Source: Acidobacteriota bacterium (lineage in GTDB: Bacteria; Acidobacteriota; Terriglobia; Terriglobales; Acidobacteriaceae). Taken from it: DNA of 62,678 bases. Position 1 is the first letter of the stretch, and each line of letters opens with the position of its first letter. The stretch covers positions 1 to 62,678 of the forward strand of contig JAJZEA010000014.1 in NCBI GenBank assembly GCA_021851335.1. The letters are read 5' to 3'. A model generated the notes under the pieces. The model was given only the letters and a program-made list of their open reading frames with translations. It was not told where the DNA came from and did not search any database. Shown here one piece after another: positions 17,727-25,740 of the stretch. Made by a program: the position numbers and the translations under genes.

Positions 17727-19825
17727 AACGTCACCTGCCCGGTAATGGATGCAGCCATCAGAACCACCGCAAGAAGGATGAGCAAGCCAATGGTCAGCGT
17801 GCGCAGATAGTTGGGAGCACGCCCGGCTTGCAACCACGCCAGTACTCCTCCGGCGGTCGTCAATTCTTCGCAGCCTTTATCGAATCCGCCGTCGATCCAC
17901 TGACTGTCCATCAAACGATTGCACCAGCCCAACGCATGGAAGCCTGAGGATATCGAAGCGACGATGCTGCCCCAGAATCGCCGATCGAGCCAGCCGGCAA
18001 ACGAAGCCAGAAGAGTATATGCACGCAGGATCGTCGCCTGATACAACTCGTCGAAGTAGAGACGCGATTCAAGCCAGCCAAACACTCGGGGCGATACGCG
18101 TTGAAGAACGTCTGGATCAGTATCCGCGCGATTGGCTTGAGTGACGTAGAGACGCCAGCCCACGCCGAGAGCCACAAAGACCAGCGTGGACGCGAGCAAC
18201 ATCATGGGGACAAGGCCAGGCTCGCCAAATCCGGCGAGATCGAAGGCCAGAGAACGACCATCAAGGAATGCGGTAAACCATGGCCAGGCTGGTGTTCCCA
18301 GAACGCCGAGCGCCATGGCAAAAAACGCCAGTACGACGAGCGGAATAGTCATGACGGCGGGGGATTCATGCGCGTGACCATGACCTCTCCAGGAGCCGAG
18401 GAAGACGTAACCTACCTGACGCATCATGTAAAACGCAGTGAGCAAGGCACCGATCAGGAGCATCCAGAATGGTCCCTGCGAGACGGGCCAGTGATGGGCC
18501 GCGCCAACGATCGCATCCTTGCTCCAGAAGCCGGAAAAGAAGATCGGAAAACCGCTGAGCGCAAGCATGCCGACAGTGTAGGCAGCAAAGGTGATCGGCA
18601 TCTGCGCACGCAACCCGCCCATCCTGCGAATATCCTGCTCTTCGTGGCAGCCATGGATGACCGAACCGGCACCAAGGAAAAGCAGTGCTTTGAAGAATGC
18701 ATGCGTAATCAGATGGAAGATGCCTACAGCAACTCCGCCAGTGGCCAGGCCAACCATCATGTAGCCCAGCTGGGAGACCGTGGAATAGGCAAGAATACGC
18801 TTGATGTCGAACTGGGCGACGGCAACAAGAGCACCGAAGAGCGCGGTAGCCGCGCCAACCCAGGCCACAACCGTAAGCGACGCCGTCGTAGTCCCAGGCC
18901 CCGCGCCAGCGCTCATCAGCGGATATACCCTTGCCACAAGATAAACTCCGGCAGCCACCATAGTCGCCGCGTGAATCAGCGCCGAGACAGGGGTCGGTCC
19001 TTCCATGGCATCGGGCAGCCAGACGTGCAGTGGAAGCTGTCCGCTTTTGCCGGCAGCGCCCGCAAAAATGAGCAACCCGATAGCGCCCGCAGCGCTCAGT
19101 CCCCCGGCGGCATGCTGGCTCAGCAATGTCGCAAGCGCAGCCGGCTCGATGGCCCCCGCACCGTGGTTGTAAAAAAGCAGCGTGCCGGTTTGTGCAAAGA
19201 GCCACACCATGCCCAGCAGAAAGAAAATATCTCCGACACGAGTTGTCAGAAACGCCTTCTTTGCTGCCGCAGCGGCGCTTGGTTTGTGATACCAGAAACC
19301 GATCAGCAGATAGGACGTCAGACCCACAATCTCCCAGCACATGAAAAGCAGCAACAGGCTGTTGGCAATCAGGACTCCCAGCATTCCGCCGGCAAAGAGT
19401 GCAAGAAAACAAAAGAAGCGGGTGAAGTTTTCATCGTGGCTCATGTAGCCGATCGAATAGATGAAGATCAGCGAGCCAACAAAGGTGACCATGACCAGCA
19501 TGATGGCGGCCAGCGGGTCCAGCACCCAGCCCATCTGCAATGTGGCCGAGCCAAAGGTGAGCCAATCGAAGCTGACGATCTCACGTGTCGGGTTGCCGCT
19601 GCTCCGATTTATGAGCACATGGGCAAAGGCTGTGACGGCAAGCAGGAATGAAACGAGAAGAGCTCCGATCGCCAGAGTCGCAGCGGGTTTGCGACGAGGC
19701 TGCGGCATGAGGGCAATCAGTCCGGAGGCAACCATGGGCAGAAAAGGAATCAGCCAGAGATTGCGAACAATCCATGCCATCGAGGCGGCATCCGAGGAAG
19801 AGGCAGGAAGCATTGGCGAAGTCAT
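17723..19825 (-). CDS. nuoL: NADH-quinone oxidoreductase subunit L with extended lateral helix
   Basis: 700 residues, longer than the roughly 610-residue E. coli protein. Antiporter landmarks: CWEIVGLTSYLLIGFW, GKSGQLPLHVWLPDAMEG, IKRILAYSTVSQLGYMMVG. The C-terminal amphipathic helix region starts at about FDELY (591-595), reaches IDGG at about 644 and the final transmembrane helix at about 673. The FDELY-to-IDG distance is about 25 residues longer than I recall for canonical NuoL. NuoL is the distal pump, and its lateral helix clamps the other pumps. The ATG at 19825 overlaps the nuoK stop by one base. Confidence 0.95.
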   Translation of the reverse strand: MTSPMLPASSSDAASMAWIVRNLWLIPFLPMVASGLIALMPQPRRKPAATLAIGALLVSFLLAVTAFAHVLINRSSGNPTREIVSFDWLTFGSATLQMGWVLDPLAAIMLVMVTFVGSLIFIYSIGYMSHDENFTRFFCFLALFAGGMLGVLIANSLLLLFMCWEIVGLTSYLLIGFWYHKPSAAAAAKKAFLTTRVGDIFFLLGMVWLFAQTGTLLFYNHGAGAIEPAALATLLSQHAAGGLSAAGAIGLLIFAGAAGKSGQLPLHVWLPDAMEGPTPVSALIHAATMVAAGVYLVARVYPLMSAGAGPGTTTASLTVVAWVGAATALFGALVAVAQFDIKRILAYSTVSQLGYMMVGLATGGVAVGIFHLITHAFFKALLFLGAGSVIHGCHEEQDIRRMGGLRAQMPITFAAYTVGMLALSGFPIFFSGFWSKDAIVGAAHHWPVSQGPFWMLLIGALLTAFYMMRQVGYVFLGSWRGHGHAHESPAVMTIPLVVLAFFAMALGVLGTPAWPWFTAFLDGRSLAFDLAGFGEPGLVPMMLLASTLVFVALGVGWRLYVTQANRADTDPDVLQRVSPRVFGWLESRLYFDELYQATILRAYTLLASFAGWLDRRFWGSIVASISSGFHALGWCNRLMDSQWIDGGFDKGCEELTTAGGVLAWLQAGRAPNYLRTLTIGLLILLAVVLMAASITGQVTL

Positions 19826-20133
19826 TATCCCTTCATCCTCGCCATCTCATCGAGATCGGTTGTCTTAGAGTGCCGATACCAGGCGATCACGAGGCCAAGG
19901 CCAACGGATGCTTCCGCGGCTGCCACGGCAATCGAAAAGAGCGCAAAAAGCATGCCCGTCATCAGTTCCGGATGTGGCCCAAAGCGCCAGAATGCGATGA
20001 GATTTAGATTGGCAGCATTCAGCATGAGTTCAATCCCGATAAGCACGAGAATGGCATTCCGCCGCGTGAGCGCAATCCCCAGTCCAATGGCAAACAAAAG
20101 CGCAGCAACGATGAGATACGGCGTCAGAGTCAT
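19825..20133 (-). CDS. nuoK: NADH-quinone oxidoreductase subunit K
   Basis: 102 residues, three membrane helices, standard length. Conserved features are LFAIGLGIALTRRNAILVLI, then GIELMLNAANLNLIAF with the intramembrane glutamate, and the third helix after AVAAAEASVGLGLVIAWYR with the second conserved Glu. It carries part of the E-channel linking the quinone site to the pumps. The start at 20133 is set by an ATGA overlap with nuoJ. A longer frame running further upstream within nuoJ is not coding. Confidence 0.95.
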   Translation of the reverse strand: MTLTPYLIVAALLFAIGLGIALTRRNAILVLIGIELMLNAANLNLIAFWRFGPHPELMTGMLFALFSIAVAAAEASVGLGLVIAWYRHSKTTDLDEMARMKG

Positions 20134-20642
20134 CGCATCTCCTTCTGATCTTCCGGCATTGCAACAATAACCGCTCCAATGAGGGCAACCGTCAGCAGGA
20201 TCGCGACAATTTCCAGGGGAAGAACATACGGTCCCATCAAAGCCTGACCGATCTGCTGCACGGTCACCTTCACTGCATGATCCCCCGAAACGGGCAAAGG
20301 CGAGCGTACAAGCGCAACGATGAGCACAAAGCCCACGGCTACCGAAGCGATCCACCCCAGACGCCAGCCAGCAGCAGCAATCAGGCGGTGTGGCGTCAAC
20401 GCTCCAGCCCCGCGGGTCAGCAGAATGGCAAAGACAACCAGGATGGCAACGGCTCCGATATACACAAGAATCTGTGAAAGCCCTACGAACTGCGCTCCGA
20501 GACTGAGATACATCAAAGCCAGTCCAACAAATGTGACGGAGAGACTCAAAGCGCAATGCACCAGATTGCGCAGCAAAGCGGCTGCCGCAGCTCCGGCCAG
20601 CGTCAAGATGGACAGTAATCCGAAGATCAAACCCTCAATCAT
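20130..20642 (-). CDS. nuoJ: NADH-quinone oxidoreductase subunit J
   Basis: 170 residues, five hydrophobic helices. The pattern VHCALSLSVTFVGLALMYLS followed by GAQFVGLSQILVYIGAVAIL is the NuoJ core, including the glycine-rich third helix that changes shape during turnover. The C-terminal part LPLEIVAILLTVALIGAVIV matches the last helix. It starts at the ATG at 20642, 33 bases after nuoH, and overlaps nuoK by four bases. Confidence 0.95.
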   Translation of the reverse strand: MIEGLIFGLLSILTLAGAAAAALLRNLVHCALSLSVTFVGLALMYLSLGAQFVGLSQILVYIGAVAILVVFAILLTRGAGALTPHRLIAAAGWRLGWIASVAVGFVLIVALVRSPLPVSGDHAVKVTVQQIGQALMGPYVLPLEIVAILLTVALIGAVIVAMPEDQKEMR

Positions 20643-20675
20643 CGCTGTCGATATCCTTTCCGTCGGCTTATCCGT

Positions 20676-21878
20676 TCAGTCGGCATAGCGATAACTCCTC
20701 GGACTAATATTTTGCTGGCGCAGCAGTGTGCGCGCCAGCAGAACATAGGCCAGCACCAGCACGGCAGCACAAACCAGCCAGCGTATGAGCTCCGCAACTG
20801 TGCCGCCGCCCAGCCACTCCCCTAAAAATCTCCAGGCCGCTGCGACACAGAGATTGAGCAGAGACAGCGGCAGCATGAACTTCCAGGCGAAATTCATTAA
20901 CTGATCCTGGCGAAGTCGCGGCAGTGTGCCCCTGAGCCAGATGAAAAAGAAGATGGCCAGAAAAAGCTTGGCAAAAAACCACGCCCAGGAGGGAATAAAC
21001 GTCAAGAACGAGAACGGAGCGCCCCAGCCGCCCAGAAACAGCGTAATTCCGTAGCCGGCAATCGACATCATACCCAGATATTCGCCCAAAAAAAACAGGG
21101 CAAACTTGAATCCGGAGTACTCCGTGAAGTAGCCCGCCACCAGTTCAGACTCCCCCTCGGGCAGGTCAAACGGCGAACGATTTGTTTCCGCAAGAGCAGC
21201 CACGACGAAGAGCGTAAAACCGGCGAAACCCCAGGGAGTGAAAACGTACCAGTGGGGGAAGATGCCCGTGAATCCGCCTTGTGCCTGAACAATGGCGGTG
21301 GGAGCGAGCGATCCCGTCATCATGACGGCAACCACCGCCGCGAGCAGTAGCGGCACCTCATAGCTAATCATTTGTGCAACAGCACGCATCGCCCCGAGCA
21401 GCGAGTATTTGTTGCGACTGGACCAGCCCGCCATGAAGATCGAAAGCTCGGTCGAAGCGCCGACCGCAAAGAAAAGCAAAATTCCCGCGTCGATGTTCAG
21501 CAGAACCATATTCCGACCGACAGGCAGCACGGCATATCCGAGGAAAATGGCAACGACGAGTACAACCGGAGCCAGAAAATGCACGACATCATCTGCGTTT
21601 CGCGGAACGATATCTTCTTTGGTCAGCGACTTGATTGCGTCTGCGATAGGCTGCAGAATGCCGAACGGCCCCACGCGATTTGGCCCCAGCCGATTCTGCA
21701 TACGTCCCAGCCCCTTGCGCTCGAGCACAGTTGTCAGCGCAAAAATTGCTGGGAATACGGCCACGATTCCCACGACACCCAGAATCATCGAAACCCAGGG
21801 CTGGAGAACTGTCGGAAACAGCGCTGCGACATGATGCTGCAAGAGAACGAAGAACTGGTCGAGAGTGGCTGAGTTCAC
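20676..21878 (-). CDS. nuoH: NADH-quinone oxidoreductase subunit H
   Basis: 400 residues, slightly longer than typical (about 320-350). Quinone-chamber loops are present: ERKGLGRMQNRLGPNRVGPF, DAIKSLTKEDIVP, and DLPEGESELVAGYFTEYSGF. This subunit forms the quinone entry tunnel at the junction of the two arms. The start is GTG at 21878, overlapping the nuoI stop in a GTGA. The N-terminus has about 50 residues before the conserved core. Gene order D-I-H differs from the usual G-H-I. Confidence 0.95.
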   Translation of the reverse strand: MNSATLDQFFVLLQHHVAALFPTVLQPWVSMILGVVGIVAVFPAIFALTTVLERKGLGRMQNRLGPNRVGPFGILQPIADAIKSLTKEDIVPRNADDVVHFLAPVVLVVAIFLGYAVLPVGRNMVLLNIDAGILLFFAVGASTELSIFMAGWSSRNKYSLLGAMRAVAQMISYEVPLLLAAVVAVMMTGSLAPTAIVQAQGGFTGIFPHWYVFTPWGFAGFTLFVVAALAETNRSPFDLPEGESELVAGYFTEYSGFKFALFFLGEYLGMMSIAGYGITLFLGGWGAPFSFLTFIPSWAWFFAKLFLAIFFFIWLRGTLPRLRQDQLMNFAWKFMLPLSLLNLCVAAAWRFLGEWLGGGTVAELIRWLVCAAVLVLAYVLLARTLLRQQNISPRSYRYAD

Positions 21879-22516
21879 GGCTTCACCCCCTCTGCGTTCG
21901 ATCCGGCTGAACCGGCATCGGCCTTTCGAGCGGCAGCTTCCGCGGCACTTTTTGCAGCGGCTGCTTCCGCGGCGGCTTTTGCTTTGGCCTCGACTTTCTC
22001 CTTCTCCTCGGCCAGTCGCGCATCCACTTCTGCGGCTTCCGTGGGATGTATCCGCTGGAAATGCTCATTCGACTTGGCCAGCTTGTGCTTGTCGAGGATG
22101 AGACCGCCAAAACGATCGTCGGTGCTCAACTCAAACTCCGTATCCATCTTGATGGCTTCAAAGGGACAGACTTCGACACAAATCTGGCAGCTCATGCACA
22201 CAGAGATATCAATGTCGAAACGCGCTGGATAGAACTGTGGCTTGCCCACATAGTCGGGTTTCTTGTCTGTGCTTTTGACGATATAGATACACTTCGGCGG
22301 ACATTCCTTCTCGCATATCTGACAGGAGACACAACGCAATCCCGCTTCCGGATCCTCGCCGTCGTACACCAGAAACGGAAAGTCGCGCGTATTCTCAATG
22401 GGCAGCAGACGCTGCTCAGGATATTCAACGGTCGTCAAACGATCTTCTGAGACGAAACTGCCGGCAAAATTTTTGGCCGTCTCTGCAAGCCCTTTCAGAA
22501 TTCCTTCGCCTAACAT
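21875..22516 (-). CDS. nuoI: NADH-quinone oxidoreductase subunit I with charged C-terminal tail
   Basis: 213 residues. Two 4Fe-4S motifs, CVSCQICEKECPP and CMSCQICVEVCPF, are the clusters N6a and N6b that carry electrons to N2 in NuoB. The RFGGLILDKHKLAKSNEHF segment resembles the standard C-terminal end. Beyond it lies a tail of about 55 residues made almost only of Ala, Glu, Lys and Asp, with heptad-like spacing, probably a coiled coil or disordered arm. It starts at the ATG at 22516, 25 bases after nuoD. Its place between nuoD and nuoH is non-canonical because the usual nuoEFG are absent. Confidence 0.94.
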   Translation of the reverse strand: MLGEGILKGLAETAKNFAGSFVSEDRLTTVEYPEQRLLPIENTRDFPFLVYDGEDPEAGLRCVSCQICEKECPPKCIYIVKSTDKKPDYVGKPQFYPARFDIDISVCMSCQICVEVCPFEAIKMDTEFELSTDDRFGGLILDKHKLAKSNEHFQRIHPTEAAEVDARLAEEKEKVEAKAKAAAEAAAAKSAAEAAARKADAGSAGSNAEGVKP

Positions 22517-22541
22517 CGCGCCTCCTGCTGCGAGCGTCTAT

Positions 22542-23696
22542 TCATCGATCCACCTCGCCAAGCACAATGTCGACGCTGCCAAAAATCAAGACGACGTCCG
22601 CCACATTCTGTCCCAGACACATATCCTCCAGGATGGTCAGATTGATGAGCGAAGGCGGCCTTACACGATAGCGATAGGGGTTGCCGGTTCCGTCGCTGAT
22701 CAGATAGAAACCGAGTTCGCCCTTCGGCGCTTCAATCCGTCCGTATGCCTCGCCAGGCTTGGGCCGAAAGCCACGAGGTTTGGATTTTGGATCAAGAATC
22801 GGACCGTCAGGAAGCTGCGGAATCGCCTGCTCCAGAATCTTCACCGATTCCCTCATCTCCAGCACTCGAAGCATGTAGCGATCGTAGATATCGCCGTGTT
22901 CACCCAATGGAACGCGAAAGCTGAAACGATCATAGATGCCGTAATGATCCACCTTGCGCAGATCGTAGTTCACACCGGTTGCCCTCAACATGACACCGGT
23001 AACTCCGGCGTTGACCGCAAGATCAGGCTTCAAAATGCCCACGCCCTGCGAACGGGCCATCAGGATTTCATTCGAGGTCAACAGCGCTTCGATTTCATCG
23101 ATAAATCGCGGCAGTCCGGCAACCACCAGTTTCGCTGCATCAAGCCAGTCAGCAGGAAGATCGACGCGGCATCCTCCGAAGCGCATGTAGTTGCACATCA
23201 TGCGCGAACCGCTGAGCGATTCAAACAGATCAAGGATTTTTTCTCGCTCGCGAAACGCATACATGAGCGGCGTTCCGCTCGCTCCCATCTCCTGCAGGAG
23301 AAAGCCGATGGCGCTTGCGTGATTCTGTATGCGGGTCAGCTCGGCGGTAATGACTCGCAGGTACTCGGCGCGCTCTGGAACCTCGATGCCGGCAAGCTTT
23401 TCGACAGCCAGAGCATAGGCCCAGTTATTCGTCATGGAGCAGAAATAATCCAGCCGATCCGTGTAGGGCATTGAAGCCAGATAGGTCGTCTTCTCAGCGA
23501 TCTTTTCGTGGTTCCGATGGAGGTAGCCAAAGACCGGCTTGAGACGCACGACGCGCTCGCCATCGAGCGCCACATCCATGCGAAAGACGCCGTGAGTGGA
23601 TGGATGATGAGGGCCCATCGCCACTTCGAGAAGCTCATCCTGCGACTCGACCTCGATGACCGGCGGCAGATAGGATCGGATGGCGAGATCACTCAT
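22542..23696 (-). CDS. nuoD: NADH-quinone oxidoreductase subunit D
   Basis: 384 residues. Quinone-site residues are recognisable: [16 protein letters not shown] with the conserved His, and [13 protein letters not shown] with the conserved Tyr. The C-terminus ends in [12 protein letters not shown] with the typical final Asp-Arg. Some segments deviate from proteobacterial NuoD, for example [14 protein letters not shown] instead of HRGMEK and [16 protein letters not shown] instead of SHLLWLGT. The protein therefore belongs to a divergent clade. The ATG overlaps the nuoC stop in an ATGA at 23693-23696. Confidence 0.95.
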   Translation of the reverse strand: MSDLAIRSYLPPVIEVESQDELLEVAMGPHHPSTHGVFRMDVALDGERVVRLKPVFGYLHRNHEKIAEKTTYLASMPYTDRLDYFCSMTNNWAYALAVEKLAGIEVPERAEYLRVITAELTRIQNHASAIGFLLQEMGASGTPLMYAFREREKILDLFESLSGSRMMCNYMRFGGCRVDLPADWLDAAKLVVAGLPRFIDEIEALLTSNEILMARSQGVGILKPDLAVNAGVTGVMLRATGVNYDLRKVDHYGIYDRFSFRVPLGEHGDIYDRYMLRVLEMRESVKILEQAIPQLPDGPILDPKSKPRGFRPKPGEAYGRIEAPKGELGFYLISDGTGNPYRYRVRPPSLINLTILEDMCLGQNVADVVLIFGSVDIVLGEVDR

Positions 23697-24367
23697 TGCG
23701 CACCGCCCTGCACAGCCTGCAAGCGCTGCTGGTCAGCTCGCTTGAGCACTTCGTCATGCGGAGTCGGCTCATATTCGTAATCGTCAGGATCCATATAATC
23801 TCTGCGCATGGGATGATCTTCAAACTCGTCCCACATGAGCAGCCTGCGCAAATCGCGATGTCCGCGAAAGACGATCCCATAGAGATCGAATATCTCCCGC
23901 TCCTGAAACTCCGCCGAGCGCCAGACGGGCGTGAGTGAGGGCAACTCGACGGCGTCGCCGCGATTTCCGGTTCGCATCCGAATCACCAGCGGCGGATGTG
24001 GATCGGTTGGGCCATGCTTCATCGAAAACAGGTGATAGACAGCCTCAAGATAGCCGGGTTCAATACGCTTGACCGTCTCTTCAACAGTCTCTTCCACACT
24101 CTGCTCAACGCCATCGACCTGCTTCAGAACGGTTCGAGATGTCTTCATCTTTTCCGTTGTCTCTTTGTCCAGCCAGTCGACGCCTGTCACATTTGAGCAG
24201 TAGTCATAACCGAGCTGGTCGCGCAGATACGCCGCCACGCGCAAAGCATCCTCGGCGGCCACCAGCAAGGAATGCTGCGCAGATGGAGATGGATTGGCAA
24301 GAAGCGATATCTTGACCCCGGGCATCGCGGCTTGCAAATCCGAAAGCACCTGTTCGGAGGTCTTCAT
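23693..24367 (-). CDS. nuoC: NADH-quinone oxidoreductase subunit C with acidic insertion
   Basis: 224 residues. The NuoC core is shown by [31 protein letters not shown], and [20 protein letters not shown] followed by HPMRRDY. Between the GVDWLD strand and LEAVYHLFS there is an extra segment of about 35 residues (residues 68-105) rich in Glu, Lys and Thr, including [11 protein letters not shown]. Canonical NuoC has a short turn there. The start at 24367 comes from an ATGA overlap with nuoB. NuoC helps hold the peripheral arm at NuoD/NuoI. Confidence 0.93.
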   Translation of the reverse strand: MKTSEQVLSDLQAAMPGVKISLLANPSPSAQHSLLVAAEDALRVAAYLRDQLGYDYCSNVTGVDWLDKETTEKMKTSRTVLKQVDGVEQSVEETVEETVKRIEPGYLEAVYHLFSMKHGPTDPHPPLVIRMRTGNRGDAVELPSLTPVWRSAEFQEREIFDLYGIVFRGHRDLRRLLMWDEFEDHPMRRDYMDPDDYEYEPTPHDEVLKRADQQRLQAVQGGAQ

Positions 24368-24990
24368 GCCGACTCTCCCTGGCTTGGAACAGGCAGCGGC
24401 CATACCAGCCGATTGACAGGCGGCTCCAGATCATGGGCAGACGGCACGGGGACGGGAAACTCGCCCTGCGCTTCCGCATTCAGATGACGCGGACGCGCTT
24501 CTCCGGTCAGCGGCTGCGCTTCAATCTTTTTCTGCAATGTCATAAATGCGTGGATCAAAGCCTCGGGTCGAGGTGGACATCCAGGAATATGAACATCGAC
24601 GGGGATATAGCGATCAATGCCCTTGAGCACGTTGTAGCCCTGCTTGAATGGGCCGCCAGAGATCGCACATGCCCCCATGGCAATGACGTACCGCGGCTCA
24701 GCCATCTGGTTGTAAAGACGCACCACCTGAGGCGCCATCTTCTTGGTCACAGTTCCCGAGATAATCATTAAATCCGCCTGACGTGGCGAGGGCCGAAAGA
24801 CTTCTGCCCCAAATCGCGCCAGATCATAGCGCGCCATCGTTGTAGCTATCATTTCAATGGCACAACAGGCCAAGCCGAACTGCATGGGCCAGACAGAGTT
24901 ACGACGTCCCCAGTTATACAGTTCGTTCAGCGTGGTCACGAACACGCCTTGCTTTCCAAGCTCGATTTTCAGATCTGGCTCTACTGCCAT
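24364..24990 (-). CDS. nuoB: NADH-quinone oxidoreductase subunit B
   Basis: 208 residues. The N2-cluster ligands appear in [20 protein letters not shown], in CAISGG after VIAMGA, and in [19 protein letters not shown]. This cluster reduces quinone. Length is slightly above the usual because of a C-terminal extension of about 40 residues rich in Pro. The gene begins 36 bases after nuoA and overlaps nuoC. Confidence 0.96.
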   Translation of the reverse strand: MAVEPDLKIELGKQGVFVTTLNELYNWGRRNSVWPMQFGLACCAIEMIATTMARYDLARFGAEVFRPSPRQADLMIISGTVTKKMAPQVVRLYNQMAEPRYVIAMGACAISGGPFKQGYNVLKGIDRYIPVDVHIPGCPPRPEALIHAFMTLQKKIEAQPLTGEARPRHLNAEAQGEFPVPVPSAHDLEPPVNRLVWPLPVPSQGESA

Positions 24991-25026
24991 TCAACACTCC
25001 TTGAAGCCTGAAACAGCGAGCAGCAG

Positions 25027-25392
25027 CTACGCCCAGGTCAGAACTCCCTTAGCCCAAGCCCAGGCAAGCCCCTCGGCCAGCATAAGCACAAAGACAAACA
25101 TCGCCAGGCACGCTCCCACGCCCAGCCCCGTAAAAGCAACGGCAAATGGCAAAAGGAAAACCGCTTCAACATCGAAAACCAGAAAGATAATCGCGTAGAG
25201 ATAGTAGCCGGACCGAAACTGGACCCAGGCATCCCCTTTGGATTCAAGCCCGCACTCATAGATCGCGTTCTTAATTGCATTCGGCTTTGCCGGAGAAACC
25301 CATGCCGCCCACAGGCGAGCCAGCGCTAGCGGCGCAATGGCAAAGCCGAGCGCGGCCAGGAACAAGATCAGGAGTGGAGCATATACAGCCAT
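25027..25392 (-). CDS. nuoA: NADH-quinone oxidoreductase subunit A
   Basis: 121 residues, three membrane helices, normal size. The family signature NAIYECGLESKGDAWVQFR contains the loop cysteine near the quinone site, followed by YYLYAIIFLVFDVEAVFLLP. It is the first gene of the 12-gene nuo operon and starts at the ATG at 25392. The operon promoter must lie in 25393-25740. Confidence 0.96.
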   Translation of the reverse strand: MAVYAPLLILFLAALGFAIAPLALARLWAAWVSPAKPNAIKNAIYECGLESKGDAWVQFRSGYYLYAIIFLVFDVEAVFLLPFAVAFTGLGVGACLAMFVFVLMLAEGLAWAWAKGVLTWA

Positions 25393-25740
25393 CGTTCATT
25401 CCGTCGCAGTCTGCGTCAAGGAAGACCGCCTCATCTACCCTACCAGTTTCGACTCGCCCGTCCTGGCGCGAAGGTGGCCGAATCGCATTTCAACCACATC
25501 GTTTCGCATCTCATCGTAAAAGGTCCACCGTTTGATGCGCTACTCTCAAAATCAGGCCATCCCGCCAAACATCCCACATCTCGAAAAGCCTTCCCTCCCG
25601 CTGCACGGCGGCCATGCCTGTCTGTCTCCAACCTTTGGTGGAAGACAGCGCCAGGTACACTCCTGCTACTCTTCGCTGGTAATCATGTCCAACTCGCGCC
25701 CGTCCCACGCGCGGTTTCTTCCCCGGAGGTTCTGTCGGCC
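25393..25740. other. Divergent intergenic region between nuoA and the multihaem cytochrome gene
   Basis: 348 bases holding the promoters of the nuo operon and of the cytochrome genes. The plus frame is open through part of it, but the composition and the position of the signal peptide argue that the cytochrome starts at 25741, so I treat this as non-coding. A possible plus-strand promoter is TTTGGT, a 16-base spacer and TACACT in the second half. No hairpin or known riboswitch was recognised. Confidence 0.5.

Noticed and set aside
18101..19651. Long open frame of about 516 codons opposite nuoL
   Set aside because: It is antisense to clear nuoL coding sequence, and its predicted protein is rich in Arg, His and Gln without hydrophobic core or known motif. 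Similar antisense frames opposite both nuoM genes (15214-16365, 16362-17210) fall for the same reason.
13250..25392. Frameshift or assembly error producing the second nuoM
   Set aside because: The two copies are far apart in sequence and both complete, with normal ATGA junctions, so an assembly duplication is not plausible.
25474..25740. Upstream extension of the five-haem cytochrome frame
   Set aside because: It would bury the signal peptide. The ATG at 25741 places it at the N-terminus.
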